Positions 33,940 through 55,735 of a DNA stretch of 64,000 bases are shown here, one piece after another. Under the pieces are notes generated by a model. That model ran no database searches. It worked only from the letters and a program-made list of their open reading frames with translations, and was not told the origin of the DNA. The position numbers and the translations under genes were made by a program. The stretch lies in the NCBI RefSeq assembly GCF_947242115.1, contig NC_074721.1:18935001-18999000 (forward strand), read 5' to 3'. Each line of letters starts with the position of its first letter. The first letter of the stretch is position 1. Origin of the DNA: Biomphalaria glabrata (Eukaryota > Mollusca > Gastropoda > Planorbidae).

Positions 33940-35760
33940 TCAAACAGGGAGGTAATACATTGTCAGACATGGAGGTAATACATTGTCAGACATGGAGGTA
34001 ATACATTGTCAGACATGGAGGTAATACATTGTCAGACAGGGAGGTAATACATTGTCAGACATGGAGGTAATACATTGTCAGACATGGAGGTAATACATTG
34101 TCAGACAGGGAGGTAATACATTGTCAGACATGGAGGTAATACATTGTCAGACAGGGAGGTAATACATTGTCAGTCATGGAGGTAATACATTGTCAGACAG
34201 GGAGGTAATACATTGTCAGACATGGAGGTAATACATTGTCAGACAGGGAGGTAATACATTGTCAGACATGGAGGTAATACATTGTCAGACAGGGAGGTAA
34301 TACATTGTCAGACAGGGAGGTAATACATTGTCAGACAGGGAGGTAATACATTGTCAGACAGGGAGGTAATACATTGTCAGACAGGGAGGTAATACATTGT
34401 CAGACAGGGAGGTAATACATTGTCAGACAGGGAGGTAATACATTGTCAGACAGGGAGGTAATACATTGTCAGACAGGGAGGTAATACATTGTCAGACAGG
34501 GAGGTAATACATTGTCAGACAGGGAGGTAATACATTGTCAGACAGGGAGGTAATACATTGTCAGACATGGAGGTAATACATTGTCAGACAGGGAGGTAAT
34601 ACATTGTCAGACATGGAGGTAATACATTGTCAGACATGGAGGTAATACATTGTCAGACATGGAGGTAATACATTGTCAGACATGGAGGTAATACATTGTC
34701 AGACAGGGAGGTAATACATTGTCAGACATGGAGGTAATACATTGTCAGACAGGGAGGTAATACATTGTCAGACATGGAGGTAATACATTGTCAGACAGGG
34801 AGGTAATACATTGTCAGACAGGGAGGTAATACATTGTCAGACAGGGAGGTAATATACATTGTCAGACATGGAGGTAATACATTGTCAGACAGGGAGGTAA
34901 TACATTGTCAAACATGGAGGTAATACATTGTCAGACAGGGAGGTAATACATTGTCAGACATGGAGGTAATACATTGTCAGACATGGAGGTAATACATTGT
35001 CAGACATGGAGGTAATACATTGTCAGACAGGGAGGTAATACATTGTCAGACAGGGAGGTAATACATTGTCAGACATGGAGGTAATACATTGTCAGACATG
35101 GAGGTAATACATTGTCAGACATGGAGGTAATACATTGTCAGACAGGGAGGTAATACATTGTCAGACATGGAGGTAATACATTGTCAGACAGGGAGGTAAT
35201 ACATTGTCAGACAGGGAGGTAATACATTGTCAGACAGGGAGGTAATACATTGTCAGACAGGGAGGTAATACATTGTCAGACAGGGAGGTAATACATTGTC
35301 AGACATGGAGGTAATACATTGTCAGACAGGGAAGTAATACATTGTCAGACAGGGAGGTAATACATTGTCAGACAGGGAGGTAATACATTGTCAGACAGGG
35401 AGGTAATACATTGTCAGACAGGGAGGTAATACATTGTCAGACAGGGAGGTAATACATTGTCAGACAGGGAGGTAATACATTGTCAGACAGGGAGGTAATA
35501 CATTGTCAGACAGGGAGGTAATACATTGTCAGACATGGAGGTAATACATTGTCAGACAGGGAGGTAATACATTGTCAGACATGGAGGTAATACATTGTCA
35601 GACAGGGAGGTAATACATTGTCAGACAGGGAGGTAATACATTGTCAGACATGGAGGTAATACATTGTCAGACAGGGAGGTAATACATTGTCAGACATGGA
35701 GGTAATACATTGTCAGACAGGGAGGTAATACATTGTCAGACATGGAGGTAATACATTGTC
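33940..35760. repeat. 23-bp minisatellite, about 79 copies, upstream of gene C
   Basis: Units AGGTAATACATTGTCAGACA plus GGG or TGG. Almost all variation is one G/T position, with the two forms alternating in patches and long pure runs of the G form near 34285-34560 and 35380-35520. It begins about 300 bp upstream of the gene C TATA box. It is the longest array fully inside the window. Confidence 0.97.
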
Positions 35761-35955
35761 AACACTTTTGGTGTATCTGGCAAACAAAACCCCTCAAAAT
35801 AACGGAAATATTGATAAGTGATGTATTTTAATAAACCAATTAATCATTTATGTGCATTGTTCCGTAGTGTAGAATTGAATGTTGCATCTTGTCACTCAAA
35901 ATAATTGTCATTATTTAGTTCAGATGTTTATGCCTGTTTATTTGAAATAAAGTAA

Positions 35956-36196
35956 AGTTCCCCTTTCAGACCTATTGATTTAAAGGGCAGATAACGTAAA
36001 GGTCACCTGTTTCTGTGGCCTACGGTTTACGTGGGTGTCATGTGACCAGCACAATGACCAACCGACTTTACTTTTTCCCAACGAATGTCAGGTACCCATT
36101 ACAGCTGGGTAGACTCACATGCACCGAAAGATTCCAAAATTAAAATCCCAGTCTTCACCAGGATTCGAACCTGGGAGCCCCGATTCAGAAGCCAAC
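35956..36196 (-). mobile_element. tRNA-derived SINE, 5'-truncated copy
   Basis: Minus strand matches the intact SINE at 42339-42587, including the B-box region GGTTCGAATCCTGGTGAAGA and the 3' end TCTGAAAGGGGAACT. The A-box half is missing where the element at 36197 begins. Confidence 0.85.
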
Positions 36197-37250
36197 TCAT
36201 GGGCGTAGCCAGGGGGGGGTTGGGGTTCAACCCCCCCCCCCCGAAATGAAATTCCCCCCCCCCCTTGGGGGGGCGGGGATCGGAATTTAGTGAATGATTT
36301 TTTGCTTTGATTTTGTTTATTTTAGGTGAGATTTTAATACTAAACCATCACTTGCCCCAGCACAACCAATGGGGTTTTGAGTTTAAAACCCCCTACCAGG
36401 GGGTTCGAATTTTAAACCCCCTACTTGGGGTTTTTGCAGTTAACTCCCCCTCTTCTATAAAACAAAACAAAAAAAAAAATGCAAACGAAAATCTCCTAAT
36501 TCCAAGAGCACAGTTAAGGGAGATTTTGATTTTAAAACCCCCTCCAAAATTTACGATAAACCCCCTCGTCAATATAAAAAAAAAACTAATTACACACTCA
36601 AAATGTTATGAGCGTAGCTAAATGGGTTTTGACTTAGTTTTGAGTTTGAACCCCACTTCAGCGGGGTTCGAAGGTAAAAAATACCTCTTTAATAATAAAA
36701 ACAAAGCAAATTATACACTCAAAATGTTACGAGTGTAGTCAAAGGGGTTTTGAGTTTATACTCCCCTCCAGTGGAGTTTGAAGCTAAAAAGTACCTCTTC
36801 AATATAAATAAAAGCAAATTACTCACTCTAAAATCTTTGAGCGTAGCCAAAGGGGTTTTGAGTTTAAACCCTACGCCAGGGGGGTTTGAGGCTAAAAAAA
36901 AATCTTCAGTGTAAGAAAAAAAAGCAAATTACGCACTCAAAATGCTATGAGCGTTGCCAAAAGGGATTTTGAGTTTAAACCCCCATTCAGATGGGTTTGA
37001 TGCTAAAAAGACCTCTTCAATATATAAAAAAAAGCAAATTACACACTAGAATTATTTGAGCGAAGCCAAATTAATCGGAGGTTTTGAGTTTGAACCCCTC
37101 TTCTACAGATGGCGTTTTTTTTAAAGTTTAAAACCCCTTTAGATGATTTTGACGATAAAACTTCTCTTTTCGATATAAAGTCTAAAGCAAACTACAGTCA
37201 CTTAATTCCAAGAGCGTATTCAAGAGAGGTTACACATTTTCACCAGTGGC
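36197..37250. mobile_element. Internally repeated element starting with GGGCGTAGCCAGG
   Basis: Begins with GGGCGTAGCCAGGGGGGG and then holds about seven diverged units of 105-150 bp, each with GAGCGTAGCCAAAGGGG, TTTTGAGTTTAAACCCC, GGGGTTTGA and CTCTTCAATATAAA. Each unit looks like a copy of the element's own terminal segment. No coding potential is seen; the class is uncertain (terminus resembles hAT-type ends). Confidence 0.5.
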
Positions 37251-37289
37251 AGGGCTCCCTTAATAAACTACAGTGAATAGTCATCTGCC

Positions 37290-37640
37290 GAAATTGAAAA
37301 ACACTAAATGTGGCTCAACAAAGATGGCTAAGACAGATTTTAGGAGTCAGTTATAGAGATCGGGTCTAAATCAAGGAAATCCTTTGCCGAACTGGGAGTC
37401 GACCCTTTAGTAAGATTGTGAGAGAGCGACGCATGAGGTTTGCGGGACATGTTCTCCGACAAAATGAATTACGCATAAGAAGAGTTGCAATGATATCCTA
37501 GTACAACTTGATGCCACTCATTCATTGAGGTCTTCATGGCAGGTGGGAAGAGGCTTCAGACATTACCAGTGATAGATTGTTATGGAAACAGCTTGAAGTC
37601 AAATGCTCCGAACGGCGCGGGAGGGTCTAAGTCAGTAAGA
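37290..37640 (+). mobile_element. LINE C-terminal fragment
   Basis: Shifting plus-strand frames give ILGVSYRDRV-like residues, SKIVRERRMRFAGHVLRQNE and HGRWEEASD, the C-terminal block of an animal LINE reverse transcriptase. Broken; both ends missing. Confidence 0.6.
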
Positions 37641-37744
37641 ATAGCACATTAGGTTTTTGAAATAAAACTTTTTAATAGCAGGAAAATGCAGTGTAGATAC
37701 CTTAGAATATGCATTTTGTTGGCTTTCAATACCAGAAATAGTGC

Positions 37745-39290
37745 TTGGCGGCGTGTAAATCAAGAACTGATTACTGGGATGAAATTTTAATGTGTGAATC
37801 CCCAATGAAAGCTAGTGGGCCTGATGGAATAAGAGGGCGAATCTTAAAAGAATGTGCTGAACAACTAGCTGAACCTTTCCAAGATATTTTTTCTACTTCA
37901 TTACTAAACCATGAGATACCACCTGTGTGGAAGTCATCTATAATTGTACCTGTGCCAAAGGTTTCCAAACCGAAGGAAATGAATGACTATAGACCTGTTT
38001 CACTTACTTCCATTGTGTCTAAATGTTTAGAAAAATTGGTTAAAATGTTTCTTCTGAATGATCTTTGTAATAAGTTAGACCCTTTACAATTTGCTTACCA
38101 AAAGGGTAAAGGTGTAGACGATGCCATCCTAAATATTTTAAACTGTGTCTACAAACATCTGGACTTACCGAACACTTATGTAAGACTGCTCTTTATTGAT
38201 TTCTCATCAGCTTTTAACACTATACAACTTCATTTACTCATTGAAAAGATGAAAGCGTTGCAGATTAGTCCATACATAATACTATGGGCTAATGAATTTT
38301 TGACCCAGAGAGCTCAGAGGGTTAGGGTAAACAATGTTATATCTAATGAACGCATAGTTAACACAGGGCGCCCCTGGGGGCTGTGACATCGCCATTGTGG
38401 TTCATTTTGTACACCAATGATTTTCAATCCGATAGTTCTTGTTGCTCCTTCACAAAATTCGCTGATGATGCGGCTCTTCTTGCCCTGCTCTCAGAGAGCT
38501 CAGACGTAAATGAGTATTTCAAAGAATTAGAACACATTGAAGAATACTGTAAAGATAATTTTTTATTATTAAATGTAAAAAAAAACAAAGAAATGATAAT
38601 CGATTTTCGTAGGGACAAGAAGGAAAATGATATTGTTTCTGTAGCTGGAGAGACTATTGAAATGGTGCAAATCTTTAAATATCTTGGTACTATCCTAGAC
38701 AATAAACTAAATTTTACTGCAAATACTGATTATATCAGCAATAAAGGGCAGCAAAGATTACGACTACTAAGAAAACTGTCCTCGTTTAATGTTAGCGAAA
38801 AGGCCTTGGCTATGTTTTATCACGCTCACATCTGCAATATTTTAAGTTTCAATATCACTGCCTGGTATGGCAATCTGAGCATTAAAAATAAAAATAAACT
38901 TAATAGAATCCTAAATGCTGCTGGCAAAATCATTGGCAAAAAACAAACCCCATTTGGGCAGTTGTTTGAGACAAACATCTATAAAAAAAGCTATCAAGAT
39001 CCTCGAAATAAAGAATCACCCTTTGTGTCAGGATTTTGTGATTTTACCATCACAAAAGAGATACAAGACACCGATAGCAAAGACAAACAGACACAAACAC
39101 TCTTTTGTTCCCCTGGCAATCAAATCATTAAATAAGAACAATCTGGTATAAACTTGTCACATGTAAATTATGAGTGAGTCTGGTGTGAATGTACACTTTG
39201 TTTTCTTATAGTTATAATGTTTTTTGTTTGGTGTAATGCACAAATTGTAAGACAAATTTCCTTACGGATAATAAAGATTATTATTATTAT
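37745..39290 (+). mobile_element. 5'-truncated LINE (CR1/L2-like) with reverse transcriptase and 3' tail
   Basis: Codes for most of a non-LTR reverse transcriptase: KASGPDGIRGRILKECAEQL, NDYRPVSLTSIVSKCLEKLV, LLFIDFSSAFNTI, then FADDAAL (catalytic pair, near 38460) and the thumb region through NRILNAAGKIIGKK. Two frameshifts are visible: one near 38380, where the expected GAPQGCVTSPL reads GRPWGL and continues in another frame, and one near 38985 in the C-terminal KKAIKIL stretch. The endonuclease part is absent. The 3' UTR ends in ATAATAAAG plus TTA repeats. A fairly young dead copy; its 3' end recurs at 8395-8575. Confidence 0.9.
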
Positions 39291-39294
39291 GATT

Positions 39295-40660
39295 AGAATA
39301 GGAGTTTTTTTGGGAAGGCCAGAACATAAGAAGAAAAAAAAAAACAACAACAGCTCCAGCTTTACTCTATTTCTTTACAACTTAACATCCTTTAAGAAAG
39401 TTTAGAAATGGGGCTGAGACAATTAGTAAGGGTTATAGTTACCAATGGCTTCCGACTACATTAATACAAAAAATCTTGATCTTTTCTTCTGTGTCACCTA
39501 CCTCATACTATACTTCCAGTTTGGATTATTTCTTTACCTTAAGGACCAGTGCATGAACTTTGATCCAATAGTAGTTTTTACGTCCTTTGATCTCATGAAT
39601 TCTCAAGGAAACTGAGCGAAAACCAACAGCTATTATATATCATCATTGTATTTGTAAAATGCATTTAATTATTCTAAGAATTTTGAAAAAAAAAAAGATC
39701 CCTCATTTTTTTTTTACATGGTATATTTTTAATTAAAGTTTGAGGACTATGCCAATTTTGGAGACTTGAGTCTCGTCTCAAAAAACGCTTAAAGAACAGT
39801 TTCATCATGACATAAAATGGCAGGACTATGAAACCATTATGTTGTCCTGGTAAATGTCTTTGCAGGGAGGACAGAGGGTGTTGCACTTATCTCACCTGGA
39901 GGTGATCACATGACACGGATCTTGTTGAAGCCAGGTCGAGGCTCAACTGAGGGAGTGTTAGCGGGGAGAGCAGCTCTGCTGTGATCGTATTTTTACGTAG
40001 CCAGCAGCAGACACTGTCATACAAACATATGTACACATTAATTTATGAACACAATCAATAACAATTAGTTAAGTTTTCAATGACGCTAACAAAGCTGTTC
40101 TAGTTTCCTTTAAATGAGACTTGTGTGTAATATGTGTATTGATGTGTGCGATACGACGTTCTCCAGTTGATCCTTTATAGCTCATCAGTCTAAAAGTTAC
40201 TTACTACAAGGGTTCGTCTCGGACTAACAAAACACGCACCCAAACTTTACAGATAATTTGTTCTTATGATAATAATGGCAATGTCTTCACATAGCTACAT
40301 TTTTATTATACAACTTGGAAATGGATTAAATGTAGTTTTAAGAGTACATTCAGAGATTAAAGAAAGTAAATCTTTAAATCCTCCAGCTTTCTAAATCGCC
40401 CTCTAGACTGTTAGGAAAAGGAAAGACACGTATCCTATTTTACTGTACAAGTTTGTACACGATTTTATTTTCTTGCGCCATTAGAGCTTAAATTAACCAG
40501 AGTTTACAATTCTAAAACAACTCTAAATTAACATGTACAATTAGATCAACAAGGACTCGAGTAGGACGTACGTAACTTCTCTTAAACAATACCTGCCATT
40601 TATATGATAAGAAGTGACCTCAATATGCGTTCTATTTATATCTGTTAGGTCTGGAAGTGG
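39295..40660. other. Spacer, mostly unrecognised
   Basis: No firm gene. On the minus strand a 43-codon open stretch at about 39890-40016 is bounded by an AG and a CTCCAG|GTGAGA donor, but its phase does not join the open frame at 40665-40920. Confidence 0.3.
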
Positions 40661-40664
40661 GTCA

Positions 40665-40920
40665 AGTCGAATAATGTACCTGCTCTATAAAGTCTAAGAC
40701 ATCGTCTCTAGCAGACAGTTGAACAACTAGTGGACCCGCAGCATACGCCGCTTTGCAATGGCCATTATAGAAAGGACCGCTAAATAGCAGGGATATGGAG
40801 AGACGTTGACCCGGATTGTAAACTCGAGGAGAGTCATGTGGACGTTCTCGGAAATGAATAGTGATAGTAGCTGGAAGTATTTGAGACAACGTCACAATTG
40901 CAATCTCTCCATTATATATA
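40665..40920 (-). CDS. Possible exon of an unrecognised gene
   Basis: About 85 codons are open on the minus strand (GEIAIVTLSQILPATITI ... VYNPGQRLSISLLFSG ... LSARDDVLDFIEQ) and end at a GT. Composition is more protein-like than the surrounding AT-rich DNA, but no family is recognised and no start or partner exon with matching phase was found. It could equally be an old repeat. Confidence 0.25.
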
Positions 40921-41934
40921 AACGACGGAAATATTCATGTAGGCAGCGTATTGTCAAGCAGAGTGTATGACTGTGTTTCCGTGAGTCAGAACAACGGACA
41001 GGGCGTCGCCATAGTTATCCCAATGTTCACAAACAAAGCTTACTTGCGAAGCTCGAGAGCAACAGTTTCATCGATGACATTTTTCCAGAAATATGAAGAC
41101 TGATACAAATAAACAGTTACCTAATGCAGGAATTTCGACTACATTGAAAAACCTGTTGACTTCACGATATATATGTGAAGCGGTGGCCATGCCTAGGAAA
41201 CGAAGGGGCTGAATCAAAACAAAGCTACAGAAAAAAAACATGCAACTATTTTAATGACACGAGTAATTGACTTGTGTAAAATATACATATATAATATAGA
41301 AACTATATAGAATGTAAAAAGAGAAAGATTACTTGGTTCTCCACCTCTCATTCTTTTTATTTTTTCCGAGCCGTACTCTCTGTCGCCGCGAAAGTTACGT
41401 GGGATAACTCTAGTCCAACTTGCAGAAATAAAAGAGTTATCTTTCCATGACTTTTTCATGGCGTCCCGCATGGTTGGTCCACGAAGCGAATTATATATAT
41501 ATATATTACCAGGTGGCCGAGTCTCGCTCTGATAAATAATTTCATAAGGTTATATACCCGAAGTCATTTTGACAATATTTTTATAATAACGAAAATGAAC
41601 GTTCGTGTAAACAGTTACTTTTGTATTCTGTTAGTTCTAAATGTAATTGCACATGGCGATTACATATAAGGTCCCTTAAGTCCTCCTACAGTCTAGACAA
41701 ACCACAGCTCGCGTTGTGTAGTTTTACATTGCATCTTTTGCTTAAAACTATTGTACTATTATTTGCTTGGAAGAAATTCTTTGCAGTGTAACTTCTCAGA
41801 TGGTTACGTTCAGACATTTAATAATGCAATTAGTATATTCATTACGGCTTTAGTGCGAAACATCAGGTGACGTAAAACTCTACGAAATAGTGTACTTTGT
41901 GATAAAATAAAATGGCTCATTTGTAGCGGCCCCC

Positions 41935-42120
41935 GAAAGGGGAAAAGACGCTATTAGTTTTGTGCAAATTGTCTGTCCGTCTGTCCGACTGTCCGTCCGT
42001 CCGGTTTAGATCTCGTAAACTAGAAAAGATATTGAAAATCCGACATCACAATATTTTAGACCATTCACAGTTCTGATGCAACGGCTACTTTTTTTTCTGA
42101 AAGCGAAAAATCTAATTTTT
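41935..42120 (+). repeat. Dispersed repeat with CCCGAAAGGGGAAAA head, copy 2
   Basis: Begins TAGCGGCCCCCGAAAGGGGA, then GTCCGTCCG repeats and CTCGTAAACTAGAAAAGATA. Same family as 8000-8170 (opposite orientation). Confidence 0.6.
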
Positions 42121-42338
42121 AAAATCAGTAATGCAAGCATTTTTTTAAAGAGAAAAAGCTAATTAGTATGCATTATAAGTTAGACTTAATTTAAAACGAA
42201 TAGTAATCTTGTAAACTTCACTTTCCCGAACTTTTTTTTTTAATTGCGAAAATTTTTTATTTTTTTTAGAGGATTCGAATAAGAGATTGAGGCTTTTCAA
42301 AAGAATTAGATCAATTTTGAGACATCAGTTAGGCCAGG

Positions 42339-42587
42339 GGAGGCGCGGTGGCTGAGTGGTAAAGCGCTTGGCTTCCAAACCGGGGGTACCGGGTTCGAAT
42401 CCTGGTGAAGACTGGGATTTTCAACTTTGGAATCTTTGGGCGCCTCTGAATTCACTCAGCTCTAATGGGTACCTGACATTAGTTGGGGAAAAGTAAAGGC
42501 GGTTGGTCGTTGTGCTGGTTACATGACACCCTCGTTAACCGTAGGCCACAAAAACAGATGAACTTTACATCATCTGAAAGGGGAACT
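42339..42587 (+). mobile_element. tRNA-derived SINE, intact, 249 bp
   Basis: The tRNA-like head has an A box (GTGGCTGAGTGGTAAAGCGC) and a B box (GGTTCGAATCC). A body follows and the element ends TCTGAAAGGGGAACT. A perfect 12-bp target duplication AGTTAGGCCAGG flanks it (42327-42338, 42588-42599). The family recurs at 35956 and, degraded, near 48430 and 58430-58720. Confidence 0.92.
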
Positions 42588-42889
42588 AGTTAGGCCAGGT
42601 TACATCTCACTTTACATTCACTTTCACCTATCCTTTGATCTGCGGGACCGTTGAGGCACTACACAAGATCTGTTAACGTTCTTTCTCCATTCTTATTTCT
42701 CATTTGTCTTTGATATAATTTCATTCGGATGTTCTTTCTGAAAATATTGAAGCCTGGGTGGACCACTTCGGGGGCCGATTTTGAGCTTGTGTTTCCACAC
42801 AAACTGTCTTTTGTAACCTTGTTTCTTAACAGACTTAAATCATTTCATTAGTTTTGTAAAGAAACGTTTCCGTGAGGCACCTCTGTTAC

Positions 42890-43205
42890 GCCGACCACCT
42901 TTTACTCTTTAATTGCATAGATCGGTGTAGATAGCTTTTACTTTGCTGGTGACCTCCAGCTGTCTCGTTCTGAGGCCGCATGCAACCAGGTGCTCTCTTC
43001 TATGTCATCTAAGGCAAGCTCTCGACCAAGCTGGTCATTAAAGCATTTCGGTGTTGCACTTCTATTACGTCGACCAATTCTTAGCTCACCAAAAAAGACT
43101 GCCTTTGGCATACGTTTGTCTCCAATACAGGATACGTGCCCTGCCCAGGTAACTGTCGGACCATAAGAAGTTCCTCTATACAAAGGCCGCGGGATACACA
43201 TTTCA
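42890..43205 (-). mobile_element. LINE C-terminal fragment
   Basis: Minus strand reads TVTWAGHVSCIGDKRMPKAV, FFGELRIGRRNRS, then EESTWLHAASERDSWRS, the C-terminal block of a LINE reverse transcriptase. Related to 25310-25560. Confidence 0.65.
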
Positions 43206-43388
43206 GACCAAAGGAAAATCCGCTGCAGATGGCAGAAGCAGACGGCGAAAAGAAAATCTTAATCGACCACCGGCGGACAATGGTTATGCTTGCCCTGGAT
43301 GTGGCAAAATATGTAGGTCACACCTGGGGGCTGCGTAGCTACAGGAAATACTGCAATCTTCATTAATCTTCGGATTCGAAAACAAGCC

Positions 43389-43419
<31 letters not shown>

Positions 43420-43432
43420 TATTATTATTATT
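43389..43432. repeat. (TTA)n microsatellite
   Basis: TTA trinucleotides with one or two interruptions, just 5' of a LINE fragment. Confidence 0.9.
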
Positions 43433-43444
43433 TTGCTGGTGAAT

Positions 43445-43880
43445 TATTAGGCCTACCATGTGTTCATGTGTTCGATGGGTAGAACATGTAGTCCGCATGC
43501 CAGACAATCAGCTTCCCAAACGACTTCTGTACGGGGAGTTGTGTGCAGGAAAGCGCTCCCAAGAAGGCCAATACAAGCGCTACAAAGACACTCTCAAGAG
43601 CTCCTTCAAGGAATGCGATATCGACATTCACGGCTGGGAAGCACTAGCTCTCGATCGCTCCTCATGGCGTGAAGCTGTGAGTCTCGGAGTCTCAAGATAT
43701 GAAGCAAGAAGAGTGGCCAGGGCGAAAGAGCGCCGAACCAACAAAAAGCTGAGAGAAGAGGCAGGACTATCTGCAACTGACCTAAACCTTCCATGCCACG
43801 TATGCGGCCGGCTTTATAAGCGAGAACGAGAATTGGACTTAACAGTCATCTTCGAGTCCATAGGAAATGAGAAATGTGTT
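43445..43880 (+). mobile_element. LINE C-terminal fragment with Cys-rich tail
   Basis: Plus strand reads RWVEHVVRMPDNQLPKRLLY, GELCAGKRSQEGQYKRYKDT, then a Lys/Arg-rich helix and CHVCGRLYKRERELDLTVIF, the usual end of a common animal LINE polyprotein. The frame is open for about 140 codons, so the fragment is relatively young. Confidence 0.75.
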
Positions 43881-44102
43881 ATCTTCGACCACGAAGGAGG
43901 ATATATATATATTTTCTTTGGGTGAATTCGAAGTGAAACAGTGATAAAATGGGTAATGTATAATGTTTTAATATTCATATCAGCTGAACAACTGTACGAT
44001 TATTGATTCCACTTCGTTTGTGTCAAAACACATTGTTTACATTATTAGATAATACATAGACTGATTCAAAACACTCAATATAAAACAATTAGAAAATAAG
44101 CA

Positions 44103-44108
44103 TTTATT
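44103..44108 (-). terminator. Poly(A) signal of gene D
   Basis: AATAAA on the minus strand only 3 bases after the gene D stop codon, so the 3' UTR would be very short if this one is used. Confidence 0.4.
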
Positions 44109-44111
44109 TAT

Positions 44112-54095
<9,984 letters not shown>

Positions 54096-54128
54096 TTGAA
54101 ATATTGCACAGATTTAGTTTAAATTTGT

Positions 54129-54356
54129 CTGAAATATTAACATTGATAATAATGTTGAAGCATCACATTGTCAAACAACTGGGGAAATAATTAAAATAAT
54201 TTAATGATACCTCCCCCCTGTCCCCCCCCCCCCCTTTCTATCTTATAATCTGACACATCATTAGAAACACCATTAAATGTTAAAACAGAGACTGTATCTA
54301 GAACAAAGTGATTTCTAAATCACATCTAGTTTATTAACATTGTTTGATCCACTTAC
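54129..54356 (-). other. Predicted 5'-UTR intron of gene D
   Basis: Donor GTAAGTGG at 54356 and acceptor ATATTTCAG ending at 54129 would remove 228 bases between the TATA-proximal leader and the coding exon. The parallel with gene C supports it. Confidence 0.45.
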
Positions 54357-54389
54357 TTGTCAATGTTAGAATGGAATCTGACTGTCACG

Positions 54390-54397
54390 TTTATATA
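54390..54397 (-). promoter_or_regulatory. TATA box of gene D
   Basis: TATATAAA on the minus strand, followed about 40 bases downstream by a GTAAGT donor, the same layout as gene C. Confidence 0.55.
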
Positions 54398-54399
54398 CA

Positions 54400-55735
54400 C
54401 TTTGTGTTGAGCAGGTACAAGAACTGTTCTACTTGAAACAAGAGAATGGAAAGTCGTTCCACAATATGTAAGGACATTTAGATTCTAGAAGCTATCTTTC
54501 GTGTGAGGTGAACAAGTAGGTCAAACAAGTGTTGTCAATGTCGCTATGTTGAATTCTGAACTATTGTTGAGCAATGCAAAGGTTTATCTAGTCTATTAAG
54601 TGCCAGTATTGGGGGGGGGCGAGGACTTAATATGGCATATACTAATTGTTATTACATGTGGATGGCCATGTTTAAAAAGACTCAAAGTTCGCCTCTTTAA
54701 ACCAGAAATCATCAAATAGTCTTGTGTGTCATCACATGTAACAATAATCTTAGCAGAATGTCAGGTTGACCTAACTTCAAGAAGTCGCACGCTTGCATAA
54801 AGTTTTGTTATAAATTGTAAGTACTGTTAGGGATTACACACATTTAAAACCTAGAGTTGTCTATATGTTCATTTAAAAAAACACACGCATAATTGTTATT
54901 TAGTTAACCTTTAGTAACTGGAGATAGCATATAACCTTGAAGCTGTAAAGACTCTTATCTTCATTATACATCTGGTCGAGTTCACAAACACATTTCCGAA
55001 TATAAAATATAAGTCAGCTGCTGAGTCTTTGTTCCATTTGAATGTCACATAGCGTTGCTCATCTTCGACATCTACAATAAATCAATCAAATATTCACAAC
55101 AAACATAAATATAAAACAAATTGTTTCTTGCTGTTAGAAATGACTTCACTTAGGGATTAAAACTTTTAAATTCCGATTTAACCCTAACCCTAAATCATTA
55201 TCATCATCATTAAATTCCATTTGAGTTCGGAATTAAGAGGTTCAAAACCTCTCTTGCAAAGGCCCTGGACAGAAATATACTGTCGTGCGTAGTGCACGAA
55301 TGTCACCATGCAGGTCAAGAACTTTTCCTCCCTGTACCGTGAGTCAAAGTTTGACCTGAACCGGGAGAAATATAAACTAAAAAAAGTCTTTCGAGCACTT
55401 GGTATTTGTTATGACTTTTGAATTTTATTTCAATTCAATACTGTATTGAACGAAACAAAACATTAAAGAAATGTTTTTAGTTTACAGTTTAGAATTATTA
55501 TTACTTTAAAGACAGTCATGTAGTAAACTTTGATTATAGGACATTGAACGAGACTATAGAATTTTGTTTTTATTCAACTTTAACCTACATTTGTTTATAT
55601 ATTAACATTGGTTAAAGGTCAATATCTTTAATGTTGTATTTGATTTTGCATAACTTTTATGTAAGCCACAATTTTTTTTTAAATAAATTATTTGGTCTAC
55701 TTCAAAATAAAAGCTAAATACTTAACATTCAACAT
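54400..55735. other. Spacer between genes D and E
   Basis: AT-rich with no recognised gene. A less AT-rich patch at 55220-55380 may be an old repeat. Confidence 0.4.

Noticed and set aside
42344-42415. Functional tRNA gene
   Set aside because: A and B boxes are present, but the sequence does not fold as a full tRNA and continues into a SINE body with a target duplication.
55180-55200. Telomere-like CCCTAA repeats
   Set aside because: Only about two units, expected by chance.
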